This document shows positions 62,569 to 64,000 of a DNA stretch of 64,000 nt, in pieces. The position numbers were made by a program, and so were the translations under genes. Source of the DNA: Abditibacteriaceae bacterium (GTDB taxonomy: Bacteria > Armatimonadota > Abditibacteriia > Abditibacteriales > Abditibacteriaceae); contig JAFAZH010000012.1 of assembly GCA_019239895.1 (NCBI GenBank), forward strand, positions 1 through 64,000, read 5' to 3'. The first letter of the stretch is position 1. Every line of letters begins with the position of its first letter. The notes beneath the pieces are model-generated. The model saw only the letters and a program-made list of their open reading frames with translations, had not been told where the DNA came from and made no database searches.

Positions 62569-64000
62569 ATGTCTGCTAACCCAACTACTAACTCACCTAC
62601 GACTTCAAATTCATTTATCCCCCTGCGTGCCCAAACCCCTGAAGGGATGCACGCCCATATTGATCATGAGCGTTTGATGGATTGCATCCATTGCGGTTTG
62701 TGTTTGTCACAGTGTCCAACCTATGCGGAAGAAGGTTTGGAGGCTGATTCGCCGCGTGGCCGCATCTACATTATGCGCGCTTTAGCCGAAGGTCGTAGCG
62801 AGCCAACACCGCCCCTGGTGGAACATCTCGATCTCTGTTTAGGCTGCCGCGCCTGTGAAACAGCTTGCCCTTCGGGGGTGCAGTATGGGCACCTTATCGA
62901 AGGCACCCGCGCCTACTTACGCGAAAACTATAAGCGTCCGTGGAAAGAGCGCATCATCGGCAAGCTCATTGAAAGCACCTTCCCTTATCCTGAACGTTTA
63001 GAAGCTGCCTTATTACCCATTCGTGTATTGCGCCGCACGGGAGTGCTACCCCTGCTGCACCGTATCGGATTTATGAAAGCATTGGGCAAGTTGGGCGAGA
63101 TGGAAATGCTATTGCCGCCTTTGCCACCCATGCACAAGCGCATCAACTTCCCGGAGCAGTGGCAAGCCCGTGGCCAGGCGCAGGCGAATGTGGGCATAAT
63201 TACGGGCTGTGTCATGCAAGTGATGCAAAGCCAGGTCAACGAAGCCACGGCGCGAGTCTTAACCAAAGCTGGCTGTAATGTCGCAGTGCCAAAAACGCAG
63301 GGCTGCTGTGGTGCCCTCCACGCCCACAGTGGTGGAATGCACGAAGCCAAAGAGTTAGCGAAAAAGAACATAGAAGTCTTTGAAGCATGGCAGCAAGAGC
63401 ATGGCGAACTGGATGCCATCATCATTAACGCCGCAGGCTGCGGCGCGGCTCTCAAGGAGTATGCGGGTTGGTTCAAAGACAACCCGGAATGGGCGGAACG
63501 GGCGCGCACTTATAGCGATAAGGTCAAAGATGTCTCGGAGTTCCTGGCGCAGCCCCAATTCAAAGACCGGCTAACCGCGCTCATGCCCTCTAATCCGCAA
63601 TCCGCAATCCGCAATCCGCAATTAAATGATGTGCCGCGTGAAGTGATTCCCAACACCACTGGCAGCAGCACTTTGCAAGCTCTTAATGGTGAAGTGCAAG
63701 AGCGGGATGATAACCAACAGGAAGCACTTAATCCTGATGATGCACTGAACGTGGATACTTCTCTTAATGGCCGTCGTCCTCATGATCCGTATACGCCACC
63801 AGCAGCGGATGCAAAGGCACCATCTCGCTCAGTTCGTGGGAGTCGGAGGCTTGGTAAAGCGCAGCGTGCCACTTATCATGATGCCTGTCACCTGGCGCAT
63901 GGCCAGAGTGTGCGCTCACAGCCCCGCGAACTATTGGACACTGTCCCCAATGTTGATATGGTGCCGCTGGGTGAAAGTGAAATGTGTTGCGGCTCAGCGG
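62569..64000 (+). CDS. glcF: Glycolate oxidase-type iron-sulfur subunit (GlcF family), 3' end outside window
   Basis: At least 477 residues, open to the window end. ATG 62569 has GAGG seven bases upstream. Two 4Fe-4S ferredoxin motifs at the N-terminus (CIHCGLCLSQCP near 44-55 and CLGCRACETACP near 91-102) and two Cys-rich CCG domains (ITGCVMQ...GCCGALHAHSGG...NAAGCGAAL; YHDACHLAHGQ...EMCCGSA). With FAD subunits it oxidises glycolate or lactate, passing electrons to quinone. Between the two CCG domains an unusual ~90-residue disordered insertion appears, starting with the translated AATCCGC heptamer array (SNPQSAIRNPQLN). The family also includes LldE/LutA-like subunits, so the substrate is not certain. 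Confidence 0.88.
   Translation, partial: MSANPTTNSPTTSNSFIPLRAQTPEGMHAHIDHERLMDCIHCGLCLSQCPTYAEEGLEADSPRGRIYIMRALAEGRSEPTPPLVEHLDLCLGCRACETACPSGVQYGHLIEGTRAYLRENYKRPWKERIIGKLIESTFPYPERLEAALLPIRVLRRTGVLPLLHRIGFMKALGKLGEMEMLLPPLPPMHKRINFPEQWQARGQAQANVGIITGCVMQVMQSQVNEATARVLTKAGCNVAVPKTQGCCGALHAHSGGMHEAKELAKKNIEVFEAWQQEHGELDAIIINAAGCGAALKEYAGWFKDNPEWAERARTYSDKVKDVSEFLAQPQFKDRLTALMPSNPQSAIRNPQLNDVPREVIPNTTGSSTLQALNGEVQERDDNQQEALNPDDALNVDTSLNGRRPHDPYTPPAADAKAPSRSVRGSRRLGKAQRATYHDACHLAHGQSVRSQPRELLDTVPNVDMVPLGESEMCCGSA
63592..63619. repeat. AATCCGC heptamer array inside glcF
   Basis: Four perfect AATCCGC units, then AATT, read in frame as Asn-Pro-Gln-Ser-Ala-Ile-Arg-type sequence. Same family as the array at 5034-5061. 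Confidence 0.85.

Overview
The window looks like chromosomal DNA from an environmental, Gram-negative-type (diderm) bacterium, most likely of the Armatimonadota/Abditibacteriota group. The main pointer is the DUF1559 prepilin-like protein at 22453-23238. Its N-terminus ([19 protein letters not shown] followed by a [12 protein letters not shown]-type stretch) is the form I associate with that group. KdsD (an LPS Kdo-pathway enzyme), a pyrophosphate-type phosphofructokinase, sigma-54 and many Gly/Asn-rich proteins are compatible. This placement is inference. I see no phage, insertion sequence, CRISPR array, rRNA or tRNA.

Layout. 1-5 kb: a secreted beta-propeller/FN3/malectin protein cut by the window edge, then LMW phosphatase, TPR lipoprotein and kdsD. 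5-15 kb: a large NlpC/P60 cell-wall hydrolase, comF, a lipid kinase, a frameshifted four-helix-bundle gene, a PfkB kinase, a PPi-type PFK, an acyl-ACP desaturase and class II aldolase. 15-22 kb: a WD40 protein, then a SxtJ-like / carbamoyltransferase / DUF5989 cassette facing an SGNH hydrolase, then pgeF. 22-33 kb (all minus strand): a DUF1559 prepilin, an M48-like protein without its zinc motif, two CNNM/CorC proteins, and ybeY-pgpH-phoH-yqeY-HIT, the widely conserved RNA-maintenance and c-di-AMP block. 33-40 kb: pyrG, a WD40 protein, a GT4 glycosyltransferase and an ACT-malic enzyme. 40-47 kb: poorly characterised low-complexity, PRC-barrel and secreted proteins. 47-52 kb: an NtrC-type activator, an NtrB-type kinase, rpoN and a single-domain response regulator preceded by a good sigma-54 promoter. 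52-58.6 kb: a complete sufBCDSE-sufT iron-sulfur assembly operon. 58.8-64 kb: murJ, an MFS transporter, a zinc-ribbon protein and a glcF-like iron-sulfur subunit cut by the window end.

The most striking structural feature is a set of short degenerate tandem arrays with a strict period of 7, 8 or 10 bases, each family having a different unit. Most occur as inverted pairs bracketing an intergenic segment. They run up to, or into, start and stop codons, one supplies the apparent Shine-Dalgarno of sufC, and in three genes they are read in frame as protein. A separate 140-170 bp cruciform-like element occurs twice. The most interesting regulatory locus is rpoN with a CxxC...CxxC zinc-ribbon-like insertion, next to its kinase/activator pair. 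Two near-consensus sigma-54 promoters lie at 41193 and 51734.

Two genes run across or are cut by the window edges. Two more are absent from a simple ORF view: the 59-residue DUF5989 gene and the frameshifted four-helix-bundle gene.
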